Shown here in pieces: positions 26,827 to 37,479 of a DNA stretch of 64,000 nucleotides. Under the pieces are notes generated by a model that ran no database searches, was not told the DNA's origin, and was given only the letters and a program-made list of their open reading frames with translations. Within the stretch, counting starts at the first letter, position 1; each line of letters begins with the position of its first letter. The translations under genes and the position numbers were made by a program. Origin of the DNA: Phenylobacterium sp. (lineage in GTDB: Bacteria > Pseudomonadota > Alphaproteobacteria > Caulobacterales > Caulobacteraceae); assembly GCA_004799545.1 (NCBI GenBank), contig SSMU01000016.1, forward strand, positions 40,656 to 104,655, read 5' to 3'.

Positions 26827-28098
26827 ATGAAACATGTTCGAGCCAAGGTCGTGGCGAGTTCGAACACCATCGAGGATCGATCCAGCCGTGGCGTGAAACG
26901 GGTCAAGGTCCTGGAAGCGGCGGCGAAGGCCCTAAATCAGCACGGGGTGTCCCAGACCTCCTTGGCGGCGATCGCCGAAGGTGTCGGCGTCTCGCGCGCG
27001 GCCCTCTACTACTACTTCTATGACCAGCAGGATCTGGTGTTCCAGTGCTACAGCCAGTCCTGCGAGCGGATGGTGGAGAGCCTGGATAACGCCGCCCTCG
27101 GCCGCGACGCTCCGGAGAAGATCAATCGCTTCGTCGATTTCCTGCTGGCGGGGGATGCGCCGGAGTGCGCCGCCCTGAGCGAGATCGCATTCCTTCGGGC
27201 CGAGCAGCAGGACACGATCCTGGGCCTGCTGGAATCCGTCCGCGCGCGCCTGGCCGGCGTTCTCGACGAGGGCGCGCGCCGCGGTGAGCTGCGGCCTTGC
27301 AGGTCGGGCGTCGTCGCCGCCTCGATCATCGGCCTTATCTCCTGGTTGCCGACGGCGCGGCGTCTGCCGACGTCACGCGAACTGAACCAGGACGACCTGC
27401 TGGAGTCGGTGCAATCCCTGTTGCGGATCGGCATCGCCGCCGATCGCCGCGCGCCGATCGCCTACCAAGTGCTGGAATTCTCATCGATGAGCTTTCCCGC
27501 CCGGCAGGTGTTCGACGCCGAGACCATGGCGGCGGCGCGGCGCGAGGCGGTGACGGCCGCAGCCTCCTGGCTGTTCAACCTCAAGGGCGTGGACGCCACG
27601 CCACTGGAGGAGATCGCCCTGCGGCTCGGCGTGACCAAGAAGGTCATCTACCACAACGTCGGCGACAAGGAGACGCTGGTCGCCGAATGCTACCGGCGCG
27701 CCTTCCAGTTCTACGAGGAGATCGCGCGCTCGATGGAGGCCTATGAGGGGCCCGGCGTCGATGCGCTTTGCGCCGGCGCCCATGCGCTGGCGGAGGCCAG
27801 CCTTCGCGAAGACATCACCCCGTTGGCGCTCGTGACGGGACTGGAGGCCCTTCCCGAACGTGCGAGGGAGGAGATCCAGATATCCTCTGAGCGACTCCGG
27901 CAGATGTACCTGCGGGTCTATGCCGCCGGCCAGGCCGACGGCTCCATCCGCAAGGTCAATTCCCAGGCGATGATGAACATCATCCCCGGGAGCTTCGAGT
28001 GGCTCCCGAAGTGGTTCGAGGCCTTCGACGCCTTCGACCACGCGGCCGCGCCACGCGAAGTCGCCGAGCTGCTCCGGTTGGGCCTGAAACCTCTCTGA
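26827..28098 (+). CDS. Tandem TetR regulator with two DNA-binding domains
   Basis: 423 residues, about twice the usual TetR length. One helix-turn-helix is at about 25-70 (KVLEAAAKALNQHGVSQTSL, then GVSRAALYYYFYDQQDLVFQ) and a second at about 240-285 (AASWLFNLKGVDATPLEEIA, then GVTKKVIYHNVGDKETLVAE), each followed by its own helical domain. Tandem TetR proteins of this size are known but uncommon. The ATG at 26827 is preferred to a TTG four codons earlier. It follows the MFS gene and probably shares its transcript. Target sites and ligand are unknown. Confidence 0.87.
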   Translation: MKHVRAKVVASSNTIEDRSSRGVKRVKVLEAAAKALNQHGVSQTSLAAIAEGVGVSRAALYYYFYDQQDLVFQCYSQSCERMVESLDNAALGRDAPEKINRFVDFLLAGDAPECAALSEIAFLRAEQQDTILGLLESVRARLAGVLDEGARRGELRPCRSGVVAASIIGLISWLPTARRLPTSRELNQDDLLESVQSLLRIGIAADRRAPIAYQVLEFSSMSFPARQVFDAETMAAARREAVTAAASWLFNLKGVDATPLEEIALRLGVTKKVIYHNVGDKETLVAECYRRAFQFYEEIARSMEAYEGPGVDALCAGAHALAEASLREDITPLALVTGLEALPERAREEIQISSERLRQMYLRVYAAGQADGSIRKVNSQAMMNIIPGSFEWLPKWFEAFDAFDHAAAPREVAELLRLGLKPL

Positions 28099-28118
28099 GG
28101 CGCCGAGGGTCCCCGACC

Positions 28119-29924
28119 CTAGTCTGCGAAGGCCAGGCCCTGCATCTCGCCGTCGTCGCGCCAGGTCTTGAGCAACGCATAGAACTCGTGCGGACCGCCG
28201 CCGTAGCGGCAGGCCCAGACCCCATCTTCAGCGCGTCCCTCGCCGTTGAGGTATCCCGGCGTGCAGGTTTCGAGGAATTCGCGGTTGGTGAATTCCTTCT
28301 CGTGGATCGTCGCAACCCACTGAGCCTCTCCGTCCACGGAGGGTTCGATCACCCGCTTCTGGTGGAGGCGGGCATGCTGGATGACCGCGGTCACGTGCTC
28401 GGCCTGTTCCAGATAGTTGTAGGGCAGGTTCACGCCGAAGGCGCCCTGGCTGACCCCGACGTGGAACAGGTTCGGGAACCCGTGGCTGTAGAAGCCATGC
28501 AGGGTCCGCATGCCCTTCGACCAATGGTCGGTAAGGGACTGTCCACCGCGACCGTAGATCTCGAAGCCGCTGCGTTGCGCGAAGGGCGTCGTGTATTCGA
28601 ATCCGCTCGCGTAGATGATGCAGTCCACCTCGTATTCGACGCCGTCGAACACCACGCCCTTTTCGCTGATGCGATCGGGGCCCTGTCCGTTGGTGTCGAC
28701 CAGGGTCACGTTCGGGCGGTTGAAGGTCGCCAGGTAGTCGTCGTTGAAGGCCGGGCGCTTGCAGAAGGTGCGGTACCAGGGCTTCAGCGCCTGCGCCGTG
28801 GCCGGGTCCTTCACGACCTCGTCGATGAGCGCGCGGGTCTCCTCCATGTACTCGAAGTCGAGCAGCTCAGTGGCGCGCGCCATTTCGTCCGCCGTCATCT
28901 GGCCCGGCGCGCCGGTGCGCCCGCTGAGCGTCGTGCCGCCCAGCTTCTTGAACATGTCCGTCCAGCCGTCGTTGACGACGTCCTCCTCGATCGGGCCGAG
29001 GGTGATGATGGTGTTGAAGTTCGCCATCCGCTGGCGCTGCCAGCCGGGCTCCAGGGACTTGGCCCAGTCCGGATCGGTCGGGGTGTTGCTCCGCGGCCGG
29101 ACCACGGCGGGCGTGCGCTGGAGGACGTAGAGGTGGCCCGCGTCGCGGCCAAGATGCGGGATGCATTGCACGGCCGAGGTGCCGGTGCCGAGGATGGCCA
29201 CCCGCTTGTCCGCCAGCTTGCTCATATTCCCGTCCGGATCACCGCCGGTGTAACCGTAGTCCCAGCGGGCGCTGTGGAAGGAGCGGCCCTTGAAGGTTTC
29301 GATCCCGGGGATCCCGGGGAGCTTCGGCTTGTCGAGCGGGCCGATCGAGACCACGACAAGGCCGGCGCGCAGCACGTCGCCGCGGTTGGTCCTGACCGTC
29401 CAGGTGTTGTCGGCCTCGCCCCAACGCACTTCGGTGACCTTGGTCTGGAAGCAGGCGAGCCTGTAGAGGTCGTAGCGACGGCCGATGCGCCGCGCGTGGG
29501 CCTGTATCTCAGGCTGGTAGGCGTACTTCTTGCTCGGGACGTAGCCGGTTTCCTCGAGCAGCGGCATGTAGCAGTAGCTCTCGATGTCGCACATCAGGCC
29601 CGGATAGCGGTTCCAGTAGAAGGCGCCGCCGAAGTCGCCGCCTTGCTCGACGATGCGGATCTGTGAATAGCCGGCCTCCGTGAGCTTCGCCGCGGTCATC
29701 AGCCCGGCCCAGCCGCCACCGATGACCAGGACCTCGACCTCGTCCTCCAGCGGTTCGCGCTCCACGCGTTCGGAGTAGGGGTCCTCGTGGAAATAGCTGA
29801 GCTTGCCGTCGACCTGATGGTACTGGCGAATGCCGTCTGGCCGGACCCGCTTGGCGCGCTCGTCCTCGTACTTCCGGCGAAGGGCGTCGGGGTCGAAATC
29901 GAGGTTCAGGCCGTCGCGGCTCAT
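28119..29924 (-). CDS. Baeyer-Villiger flavin monooxygenase
   Basis: 601 residues. Two nucleotide-binding motifs are present: VIGGGWAGLMTA for FAD (about 67) and ILGTGTSAVQ for NADPH (about 245). The BVMO fingerprint FKGRSFHSARWDY lies between them, near 225. An N-terminal extension of about 60 residues precedes the FAD motif, as in enzymes acting on large cyclic or aryl ketones. It converts a ketone to an ester or lactone. It lies 69 bp downstream of the TonB receptor on the same strand and so is probably co-transcribed, which suggests that it acts early on the imported compound. It converges on the tandem TetR gene. Confidence 0.93.
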   Translation of the reverse strand: MSRDGLNLDFDPDALRRKYEDERAKRVRPDGIRQYHQVDGKLSYFHEDPYSERVEREPLEDEVEVLVIGGGWAGLMTAAKLTEAGYSQIRIVEQGGDFGGAFYWNRYPGLMCDIESYCYMPLLEETGYVPSKKYAYQPEIQAHARRIGRRYDLYRLACFQTKVTEVRWGEADNTWTVRTNRGDVLRAGLVVVSIGPLDKPKLPGIPGIETFKGRSFHSARWDYGYTGGDPDGNMSKLADKRVAILGTGTSAVQCIPHLGRDAGHLYVLQRTPAVVRPRSNTPTDPDWAKSLEPGWQRQRMANFNTIITLGPIEEDVVNDGWTDMFKKLGGTTLSGRTGAPGQMTADEMARATELLDFEYMEETRALIDEVVKDPATAQALKPWYRTFCKRPAFNDDYLATFNRPNVTLVDTNGQGPDRISEKGVVFDGVEYEVDCIIYASGFEYTTPFAQRSGFEIYGRGGQSLTDHWSKGMRTLHGFYSHGFPNLFHVGVSQGAFGVNLPYNYLEQAEHVTAVIQHARLHQKRVIEPSVDGEAQWVATIHEKEFTNREFLETCTPGYLNGEGRAEDGVWACRYGGGPHEFYALLKTWRDDGEMQGLAFAD

Positions 29925-29993
29925 GGGTACTCCACGGGTGATCGACCCCGCCGCCGACCTTGCTGGCCGGCGCCGGGCGTGAGCTGTCGGATG

Positions 29994-32192
29994 TCAAAAG
30001 CGGTGGGAAAGGCGCAGGCCCCAGGACCGCGGGGTGCCATAGTTGCCGAAGTAGGCGCCGACCGGCGCGATGTAGAATGAGTAGAGCTTGTAGCGGGTGT
30101 CCCCGACGTTGTTCAGGAACACGTCGAGGCTGGTCTTCTGGTCGGCGCTCAGCAGCTTGGCGGACAGGTTGACCAGGGTGTAGGCGGCCTGACTGTCTTC
30201 GGGCGTGCCGAACCACCGGAGCACCACGCGGTCGCTGTAGCGGACGTCGCCCCGCAGGACGAGCGATGACAAGAAGCGGGTCTCCAACGGGATGGTGTAG
30301 TCCGCGCCGAGATTGAAGGTGACGTCGGGCGCCTCGGGCACCGGATGACCGTCCAGGTTCTGCAGGCCGAGCCCCGGATTGGCGTCATCGAAGCTGTGGA
30401 AATCGTGGAACCGCGCATGCAGCCAGGTGGCCGACGCGTCGATCCGCAGGTTGCTGGTGGCCTTCCACGTGACCTCGCCCTCCAGGCCGTAGTTGCGGGC
30501 GTCGGCGCTCTGCACGAAGCCGCTCGAGGGCGGGACGATGTTGGTGACCTGCAGGCCCGTGTACTTGTAGTAGAAGGCGGCGAAATTGGCGGTCAGACGG
30601 CGATCGAGCCACCGCGATTTCAGCCCGACCTCGTAGGCGTCGAGCTCCTCGGGCTTGTAGAGGCCGGCGGCGCCGATCGACTCGCCGCTGCCGCCTTCCA
30701 GGTTCTCGCCGCCCGACTTGTAGCCGACCGAATAGCTCGCATAGAGGTTGGCCTCGTCGGACAGCTGATACTGCACGCCGATCTTGGGCAGGAACTTGTG
30801 GGAGCTCGTCTTGGTGGTGATCGGCCCGTTGGCGAACGCGGGCTCGCCGGGGACCACGCCGACACCCGGAAGGAAGATCGTGAAGCCCTGCGCAAACACC
30901 TGGCGTTCGTCGTTGTAGCGCAGCCCGAATTCCAGCTTCAGGCGGTCGGTCACCGCGTAGGTGAGGTTTCCGAAAAGGGCGTAACTGGTCGTCTTCGAGC
31001 CCACCGACTGGGTGAGCTGGGTGCCCGTCGGCAGGCCGATCAGCGGCGCAAAATCCTGGCCGAAGGCGAGCGGGAAGACGACGTCCGAGTTCTCATGGAA
31101 GAAGAAGGCGCCGAGCAGCCACTGCAGCCGTCCGTTGTCGCCGATGAGGTTGAACTCCTGTCCCTCGGACTTGGAGGGCCGATAGAAGTTCGCGGTGTTG
31201 AAGACCGACAGTCCGGTGGAATCCGCATCGAACGTCTCGGTGTTCGAGTGGTCGACATAGCTGGTGATCGACTTCAGCGAGAGCCGGTCGGAAATCTTCC
31301 AATTGACGGTCGCAGACCCGATGGTCGTTTCGGTTTTGAAGGAGAATGGGTCGTTGGCGATGATCTGGTTGGGCTGGGCGGTCTGCGCGGTGGTCGCCAG
31401 GTTGGTGGGCGTCAACAGCTGCTGATAGGCGTTAGGCGCCGTCTGGCGCTCGTAGCGCGCCGCCAGGTCGATCGTCAGATCGTCGGTCGGCCTCAGGCGC
31501 AGGGCGCCGCGCACATAGTCGACGTCAGTGCCGTTCAGGTGCTCGCCGCTGGGACTGACGGTGACGAAGCCCGTCTGCTTCTCGGTTCCGCCGCTCAGCC
31601 GGAAGAGCACGCGATCGGTGATCGGGCCCGAGACGTACCCTTCGATCCCGGCGTCGGAGCGTGATCCGGTCATCAGGGTGGCCATGCCGGTGAAGGTCTC
31701 GGTCGGCGCCTGGGAGATGAAGTTGATCGCGCCGCCGGTCGCGTTCCGGCCGTAGAGGGTGCCTTGCGGCCCCCGCAGGACCTCCAGTCGATCGAGGTCG
31801 AGGCTGCGCGTCGTGGCCATGGTCGAGCGGGGCAGGTAAACGCCGTCCACGAAGACCGCGATGGTCGGCTCGGTCAGGCCGGAGTTCACCGTCGAGCCCA
31901 CCCCGCGGATGGTGATCATCGTGGTGCCGGTGTTCTCGCTCCACATCAGATTGGGGATGGCGGCGGCGATGTCGCGGAGGTTCATCTGGCCGCGATCGGC
32001 CAGCTCGACGCCGGAAACCGCGGTGACCGCGATCGGCACCTGCTGAATGTCTTCGCCCCGCTTTTCCGCCGTCACCACCACGGCCTCAACCTCGGTGGCA
32101 GGCGCCGCGTCCGCAGCGAGAGCGGAGCCGCAGACCATCCATGGCGCGATGAACGCCGTGGCGCAGAACAGATTCCGGATCGTGTTCGTCAT
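29994..32192 (-). CDS. TonB-dependent outer membrane receptor (island, first)
   Basis: 732 residues. A signal peptide ends at GSALAADA and is followed by a plug with VEAVVVTAEKRGEDIQQVPI, VSGVELADRGQMNLRDI and DRLEVLRGPQGTLYGRNATGG, then a barrel ending GLRLSHRF. The ATG at 32192 has a GGGGGAG ribosome site; the longer frame upstream is discarded. This receptor type is common in sphingomonad and caulobacter catabolic clusters. It is upstream of the BVMO gene and divergent from the amidohydrolase gene. The ligand is presumably the island's growth substrate. Confidence 0.93.
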   Translation of the reverse strand: MTNTIRNLFCATAFIAPWMVCGSALAADAAPATEVEAVVVTAEKRGEDIQQVPIAVTAVSGVELADRGQMNLRDIAAAIPNLMWSENTGTTMITIRGVGSTVNSGLTEPTIAVFVDGVYLPRSTMATTRSLDLDRLEVLRGPQGTLYGRNATGGAINFISQAPTETFTGMATLMTGSRSDAGIEGYVSGPITDRVLFRLSGGTEKQTGFVTVSPSGEHLNGTDVDYVRGALRLRPTDDLTIDLAARYERQTAPNAYQQLLTPTNLATTAQTAQPNQIIANDPFSFKTETTIGSATVNWKISDRLSLKSITSYVDHSNTETFDADSTGLSVFNTANFYRPSKSEGQEFNLIGDNGRLQWLLGAFFFHENSDVVFPLAFGQDFAPLIGLPTGTQLTQSVGSKTTSYALFGNLTYAVTDRLKLEFGLRYNDERQVFAQGFTIFLPGVGVVPGEPAFANGPITTKTSSHKFLPKIGVQYQLSDEANLYASYSVGYKSGGENLEGGSGESIGAAGLYKPEELDAYEVGLKSRWLDRRLTANFAAFYYKYTGLQVTNIVPPSSGFVQSADARNYGLEGEVTWKATSNLRIDASATWLHARFHDFHSFDDANPGLGLQNLDGHPVPEAPDVTFNLGADYTIPLETRFLSSLVLRGDVRYSDRVVLRWFGTPEDSQAAYTLVNLSAKLLSADQKTSLDVFLNNVGDTRYKLYSFYIAPVGAYFGNYGTPRSWGLRLSHRF

Positions 32193-32334
32193 GTCTCCCC
32201 CTCGTGCTTCGCCCGCCCGCGGCGGCGGACGGTCCGGGCCTTGATCCGGAAAGCGCGGCCAGACCCGGTTTTTTGACATCGAGCTCGGATATTTTTGACA
32301 CCCGAGGTCACATACTCCAGCAGCTGTAAATCGC

Positions 32335-32351
32335 CGTCAAGCATTTTGACG
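32335..32351. promoter_or_regulatory. Inverted repeat CGTCAA-N5-TTGACG in a divergent promoter region
   Basis: A perfect 6-bp inverted repeat with a 5-bp centre lies between the TonB receptor (start 32192) and the amidohydrolase (start 32452). TTGACA words at 32273 and 32295 and a CGTCAAAT word at 22498 share the half-site. It is a candidate operator, possibly for the tandem TetR; the regulator is not identified. Confidence 0.4.
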
Positions 32352-32451
32352 TTTACGTGCAATGAGGACCCTCATATTTGACGAACCTGACGCATCGTGC
32401 GAAATCGATGGTGACCGCGGCGTGCAGAACGCGGCCCGACCGGAGGACGAC

Positions 32452-34230
<1,779 letters not shown>

Positions 34231-34315
34231 CGTCCGGCCCCCCGCGGTCTCGGGCGCCTCCAAACGGAGGCCCCGTAGCCCGGACTTCTCCCTGAGCACG
34301 CGAGCGAGGACTCGA

Positions 34316-34915
34316 ATGGAAAATCAGTTCCGTCTGGATGTCGGCGGGTCGGCTCTGTTGCTGATCGACCTGCAAGAGTTCCTCGTCGAGAACCACGTTC
34401 CCAAGGAGGTGGCCCCGCAGCTGCTCGAGCGCACTGGCGGGCTGTTGGCGGCCGCCCGCGACCTGGGCATGCTCGTGCTCCATGTGAAGGTCGCGTTCCG
34501 TCCGGGGCACCCCGAGATCAGCCCGCGCAACAAGGTCTTCGCCGGGCTCAGAGGGACCAAGCTGTTCACGGCCGAGGACCCGGGCGCCGGCATCCATCCC
34601 GCCGTCGCGCCGCTGGACAGCGAAGCGGTCATCGTCAAGCACCGCGTCGGATCGTTCACCGGCACGGATCTGCAGACCGTCCTCCGCTCGAACGAGATCA
34701 ACACAATCATCCTGGCCGGCATCGCCACCAGCGGCGCCATCCTGTCGACCGTGAGGCACGCCTTCGACCTGGACTATTCCATCGTCGTCGCCAGCGACTG
34801 TTGCGCCGACCTCGACCGCGACCTGCACGACGCGATCCTCGGCAAGATCTTCCCTCAACAGACCGAGGTCCTGCCGGCTGACCGGATCATCGCCGCACTG
34901 CGCGGCGAGGCCTGA
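34316..34915 (+). CDS. Isochorismatase-fold hydrolase lacking the usual catalytic cysteine
   Basis: 199 residues of the isochorismatase-like family. The aspartate of LLLIDLQEF (about 18) and the lysine of VIVKHRVGSF (about 104) are in place. The segment that carries the nucleophilic cysteine in amidase members reads AGIATSGAILSTVRHAF here, with no cysteine at the nucleophile position. It may act like true isochorismatases, which do not need the cysteine, or be non-hydrolytic. It is the second gene of the forward unit after the amidohydrolase (85-bp gap). Confidence 0.85.
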   Translation: MENQFRLDVGGSALLLIDLQEFLVENHVPKEVAPQLLERTGGLLAAARDLGMLVLHVKVAFRPGHPEISPRNKVFAGLRGTKLFTAEDPGAGIHPAVAPLDSEAVIVKHRVGSFTGTDLQTVLRSNEINTIILAGIATSGAILSTVRHAFDLDYSIVVASDCCADLDRDLHDAILGKIFPQQTEVLPADRIIAALRGEA

Positions 34916-34967
34916 TCCGTTTGCGTTCGGCGCCCTTCCCAGACCGTCGCCACATGCTGCAGAGGCC

Positions 34968-35762
34968 ATGATGAAGCCCGCCGAGCTGTTCGACCTCTCC
35001 GGCAAGACCGCGCTCGTCACGGGCGGCTCCAGCGGCCTCGGCTTTCAGATCGCCCAGGCGCTGGCCGCGGCGGGGGCCAGGGTGGTGATCTCGTCCCGGT
35101 CCGCCGAGAACCTCAGGGACGCCCAAGGGGTCCTTCGCGCGGGCGGGCTTGAGGTCGAATATATCGCCGCGGACAACAGCGACGAGCGGGACCTCGTCCG
35201 GTTGGCCGACGAGGCGTTGAGCGGGCTCGGCAAGGTCGACATCCTCGTCAACAACGCCGGCGGAACGGCGGGCGGACCCGCGGAGGATCACAGCCTGGAA
35301 GAGTGGGACCGGCTCATGAGCCTCAACGTCCGTGCGCTCTTCGTCCTCTCCCAGCGGGTCGCCAAGACCTCGATGATCCCGAACCGCTATGGCCGCATCC
35401 TCAATGTGGCCTCCATCGCGGGCCTACGGGGCGTGGCCGGTAACGTCGCCTACGCGACCTCGAAGGCCGCGGTCATCAGCCTGACCCAGAACCTGGCGGT
35501 GGAATGGGGGCCGTACGGCATCACGGTCAACGCCCTGGCCCCCGGCCTATTCCCGTCGAAGATGACCGCGCGCGTGTTCGATGCCTTCGGCGTCGAACGC
35601 TTCGCCAACGCCACCCCCCTGCGTCGCATCGGCGACGATGAGGACCTCATGGGCGCGGCGCTGTTGTTCGTCTCCCGCGGCGGCAAGCACATCACCGGCC
35701 AGACGCTCGCCATCGACGGCGGGATTTCCGCAGCCATGGAAGGCGAGCCGAAGCCCGACTAG
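34968..35762 (+). CDS. Short-chain dehydrogenase/reductase
   Basis: 264 residues of the classical SDR family: TGGSSGLG cofactor motif near 20, NNAGG near 95, serine in NVASIAG near 146 and YATSKAA active site near 160. It is the third gene of the amidohydrolase unit. The stop codon overlaps tail-to-tail with the stop of the FAD monooxygenase gene through the shared word CTAG. It probably oxidises an alcohol or reduces a keto intermediate; the substrate is not evident. Confidence 0.9.
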   Translation: MMKPAELFDLSGKTALVTGGSSGLGFQIAQALAAAGARVVISSRSAENLRDAQGVLRAGGLEVEYIAADNSDERDLVRLADEALSGLGKVDILVNNAGGTAGGPAEDHSLEEWDRLMSLNVRALFVLSQRVAKTSMIPNRYGRILNVASIAGLRGVAGNVAYATSKAAVISLTQNLAVEWGPYGITVNALAPGLFPSKMTARVFDAFGVERFANATPLRRIGDDEDLMGAALLFVSRGGKHITGQTLAIDGGISAAMEGEPKPD

Positions 35763-36982
35763 TGGGCTTTCTGGGTGCGCTGCAGTCCGGTGAGCACCTG
35801 GTAGGATCTGGAGATGGCTTCCAGTTCGCCCGGCGCGAACACGTCGTCGATACGATCGAAGCCTTGAGGCGCGCGCTCTTCCGCCAATTGCATGCACCGC
35901 TCCGGTCCATTGCCGCGGTTGGCGCGGACGATGGCGGCGGTGGCCGGAAGGCGTTGAGCCTCGTAGGCCGCCAGCGCTTCCTCCGGTCCGGCCCCCTCCC
36001 CGAGCGCGCGGGCCAGGGCGTCAGCGTCGAGGACAGCCTGGCTCGCCCCGTTCGAGCCGACCGGATACATCGGATGGGCCGCATCCCCCAACAGCGTGAC
36101 CCGCCCCTGCGACCACCGCGGCAGGGGATCGCGGTCCACCATCGGAAACTCGAAGACGGCGTCCGCGGATCGGATCAGGCCCGGGACGTCCAGCCATTCG
36201 AACCTCCAGCCCTCGAAGGCCGGCAGGAAATCTTCCAGCCGACCCGGCCGGTTCCAGTCCTCCCGCTCAAGCATCTTCGCCACTGGAAGCTCGGCGATCC
36301 AGTTGATCGGCTGCCGACCGTCAGCCCACACGGGCCCGATCGGATAGGCGACGAACTTCTGGTTCTGATGTCCGGCCATGATCATGCTGGCGCCGGTCAG
36401 GAACGGGGCGCCGAAGCTGAGGCCCCGCCAGAGCACGCGGCCGGAATAGGATGGCGGCCCTTCGTCCGGATAGAACTGGGCTCGGATCCTGGAATGGATC
36501 CCGTCGGCCGCGATGAGCAGGTCGCCGTCGAACCCGACCACTTGACCGGCTTGCGTCTCCGCCACGACCACGACGCGGGAACCGTCCTGTTCCACACGCG
36601 TCACGCGGCGGTCGGTCACCACGCTGGCTTGGCCCAGCTGCGCCCGCACGGCATCGAGCAGGCCGAGCTGCAGTCGCCCCCGGTGCAGCGACAGCTGCGG
36701 GGTCGCGTGACCCGCGAAACGGCCTCGAGGCTCACCCCAGATCCGTTGGCCGTGGCGGTTGAAATAGACCAGCTCCCGCGTCGCCACAGCGTCGCCCTCC
36801 ACGAAGGGGAGCGCGCCGAGCGCCGCGAGGATTTCGCCGGCGTGCGGCAGGAGATTGATGCCGACTCCGAGGGGGCGGATCGCCGGCGCCGCCTCGAGGA
36901 CAAGCACATCATGTCCCAGGCGATGAAGGGCGAGTGCGGCCGTCAAGCCGCCGATGCCGCCGCCCGCCACGATCACCCGCAC
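35759..36982 (-). CDS. FAD-dependent aromatic monooxygenase (salicylate hydroxylase-like)
   Basis: 407 residues, single-component flavoprotein hydroxylase. The FAD motif VAGGGIGGLTAALALHRLG is at the N-terminus, the DG motif in LLIAADGIHSRIRA near 165 and the GD motif in VTLLGDAAHPMYPVGSNGAS near 295. Relatives hydroxylate salicylate, hydroxynicotinate, phenazines and similar rings, often with decarboxylation. It is the last gene of the long reverse-strand catabolic operon, 54 bp after the thioesterase. Confidence 0.9.
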   Translation of the reverse strand: MRVIVAGGGIGGLTAALALHRLGHDVLVLEAAPAIRPLGVGINLLPHAGEILAALGALPFVEGDAVATRELVYFNRHGQRIWGEPRGRFAGHATPQLSLHRGRLQLGLLDAVRAQLGQASVVTDRRVTRVEQDGSRVVVVAETQAGQVVGFDGDLLIAADGIHSRIRAQFYPDEGPPSYSGRVLWRGLSFGAPFLTGASMIMAGHQNQKFVAYPIGPVWADGRQPINWIAELPVAKMLEREDWNRPGRLEDFLPAFEGWRFEWLDVPGLIRSADAVFEFPMVDRDPLPRWSQGRVTLLGDAAHPMYPVGSNGASQAVLDADALARALGEGAGPEEALAAYEAQRLPATAAIVRANRGNGPERCMQLAEERAPQGFDRIDDVFAPGELEAISRSYQVLTGLQRTQKAH

Positions 36983-37036
36983 CTGCCGCCCTCCCTTGCC
37001 AGATCCTGTCCGCGCCTCAGCCGCGGCATGGCATGA

Positions 37037-37471
37037 TCAGTCCCGCCGAGGGACCACGGCGATCGTCAACCGCGCGATGCAGACCGGTCGGCCCTGGTCG
37101 TCTCTGGACTCGATACCCCACACCTGACTGGTGCGGCCAAGGTGGAACGGCCTTGCAAGGCCCGTCACGTGGCCGCCGGTGACCGCGCGCAGATGGTTGG
37201 CGTTCACCTCCTGGCCGACGCAATAGACCTTCTCCCGATCGACGCAGAGGTTGGCCGCCGCGCTCGCCAGGGTCTCGGCCAGAACCACCGATGCGCCGCC
37301 GTGCAGGATGCCCATCGGCTGGCGCGTGCGGGCGTCGACCGGCATCCAACCTTCGAGCCAGTCGGGGCCGTAGCCGATCATCTCGATACCGAGGTGGCCG
37401 TTGATATCCGCCGCGTGGCGGGCGTTCAGGGCGTCCAGGTCGACTCCCGAGAACCAGATTGGCTCCGTCAT
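37037..37471 (-). CDS. PaaI-type hotdog-fold thioesterase
   Basis: 144 residues. The hotdog motif MGILHGGASVVLAETLASAA near 57-76 is characteristic, with the catalytic acidic residue in that helix. It should hydrolyse an aromatic acyl-CoA or other thioester. The ATG at 37471 lies 8 bp past the stop of the preceding gene and has a weak ribosome site, so coupling is likely. No CoA ligase is present in the island, so a house-cleaning role or a non-CoA thioester is possible. Confidence 0.88.
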   Translation of the reverse strand: MTEPIWFSGVDLDALNARHAADINGHLGIEMIGYGPDWLEGWMPVDARTRQPMGILHGGASVVLAETLASAAANLCVDREKVYCVGQEVNANHLRAVTGGHVTGLARPFHLGRTSQVWGIESRDDQGRPVCIARLTIAVVPRRD

Positions 37472-37479
37472 AGGCTTGA

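Noticed and set aside
27999..29666. A 555-codon forward frame opposite the BVMO gene
   Set aside because: Mirror frame; the BVMO fingerprint on the reverse strand is decisive.
29986..29998. ATGTCAAAAG word as an operator before the BVMO gene
   Set aside because: It overlaps the stop codon and last codons of the receptor gene, so its similarity to other TGTCAAA words is probably chance.
32273..32300. Two TTGACA words as -35 boxes for the amidohydrolase gene
   Set aside because: No -10-like hexamer lies 16-18 bp downstream of either.
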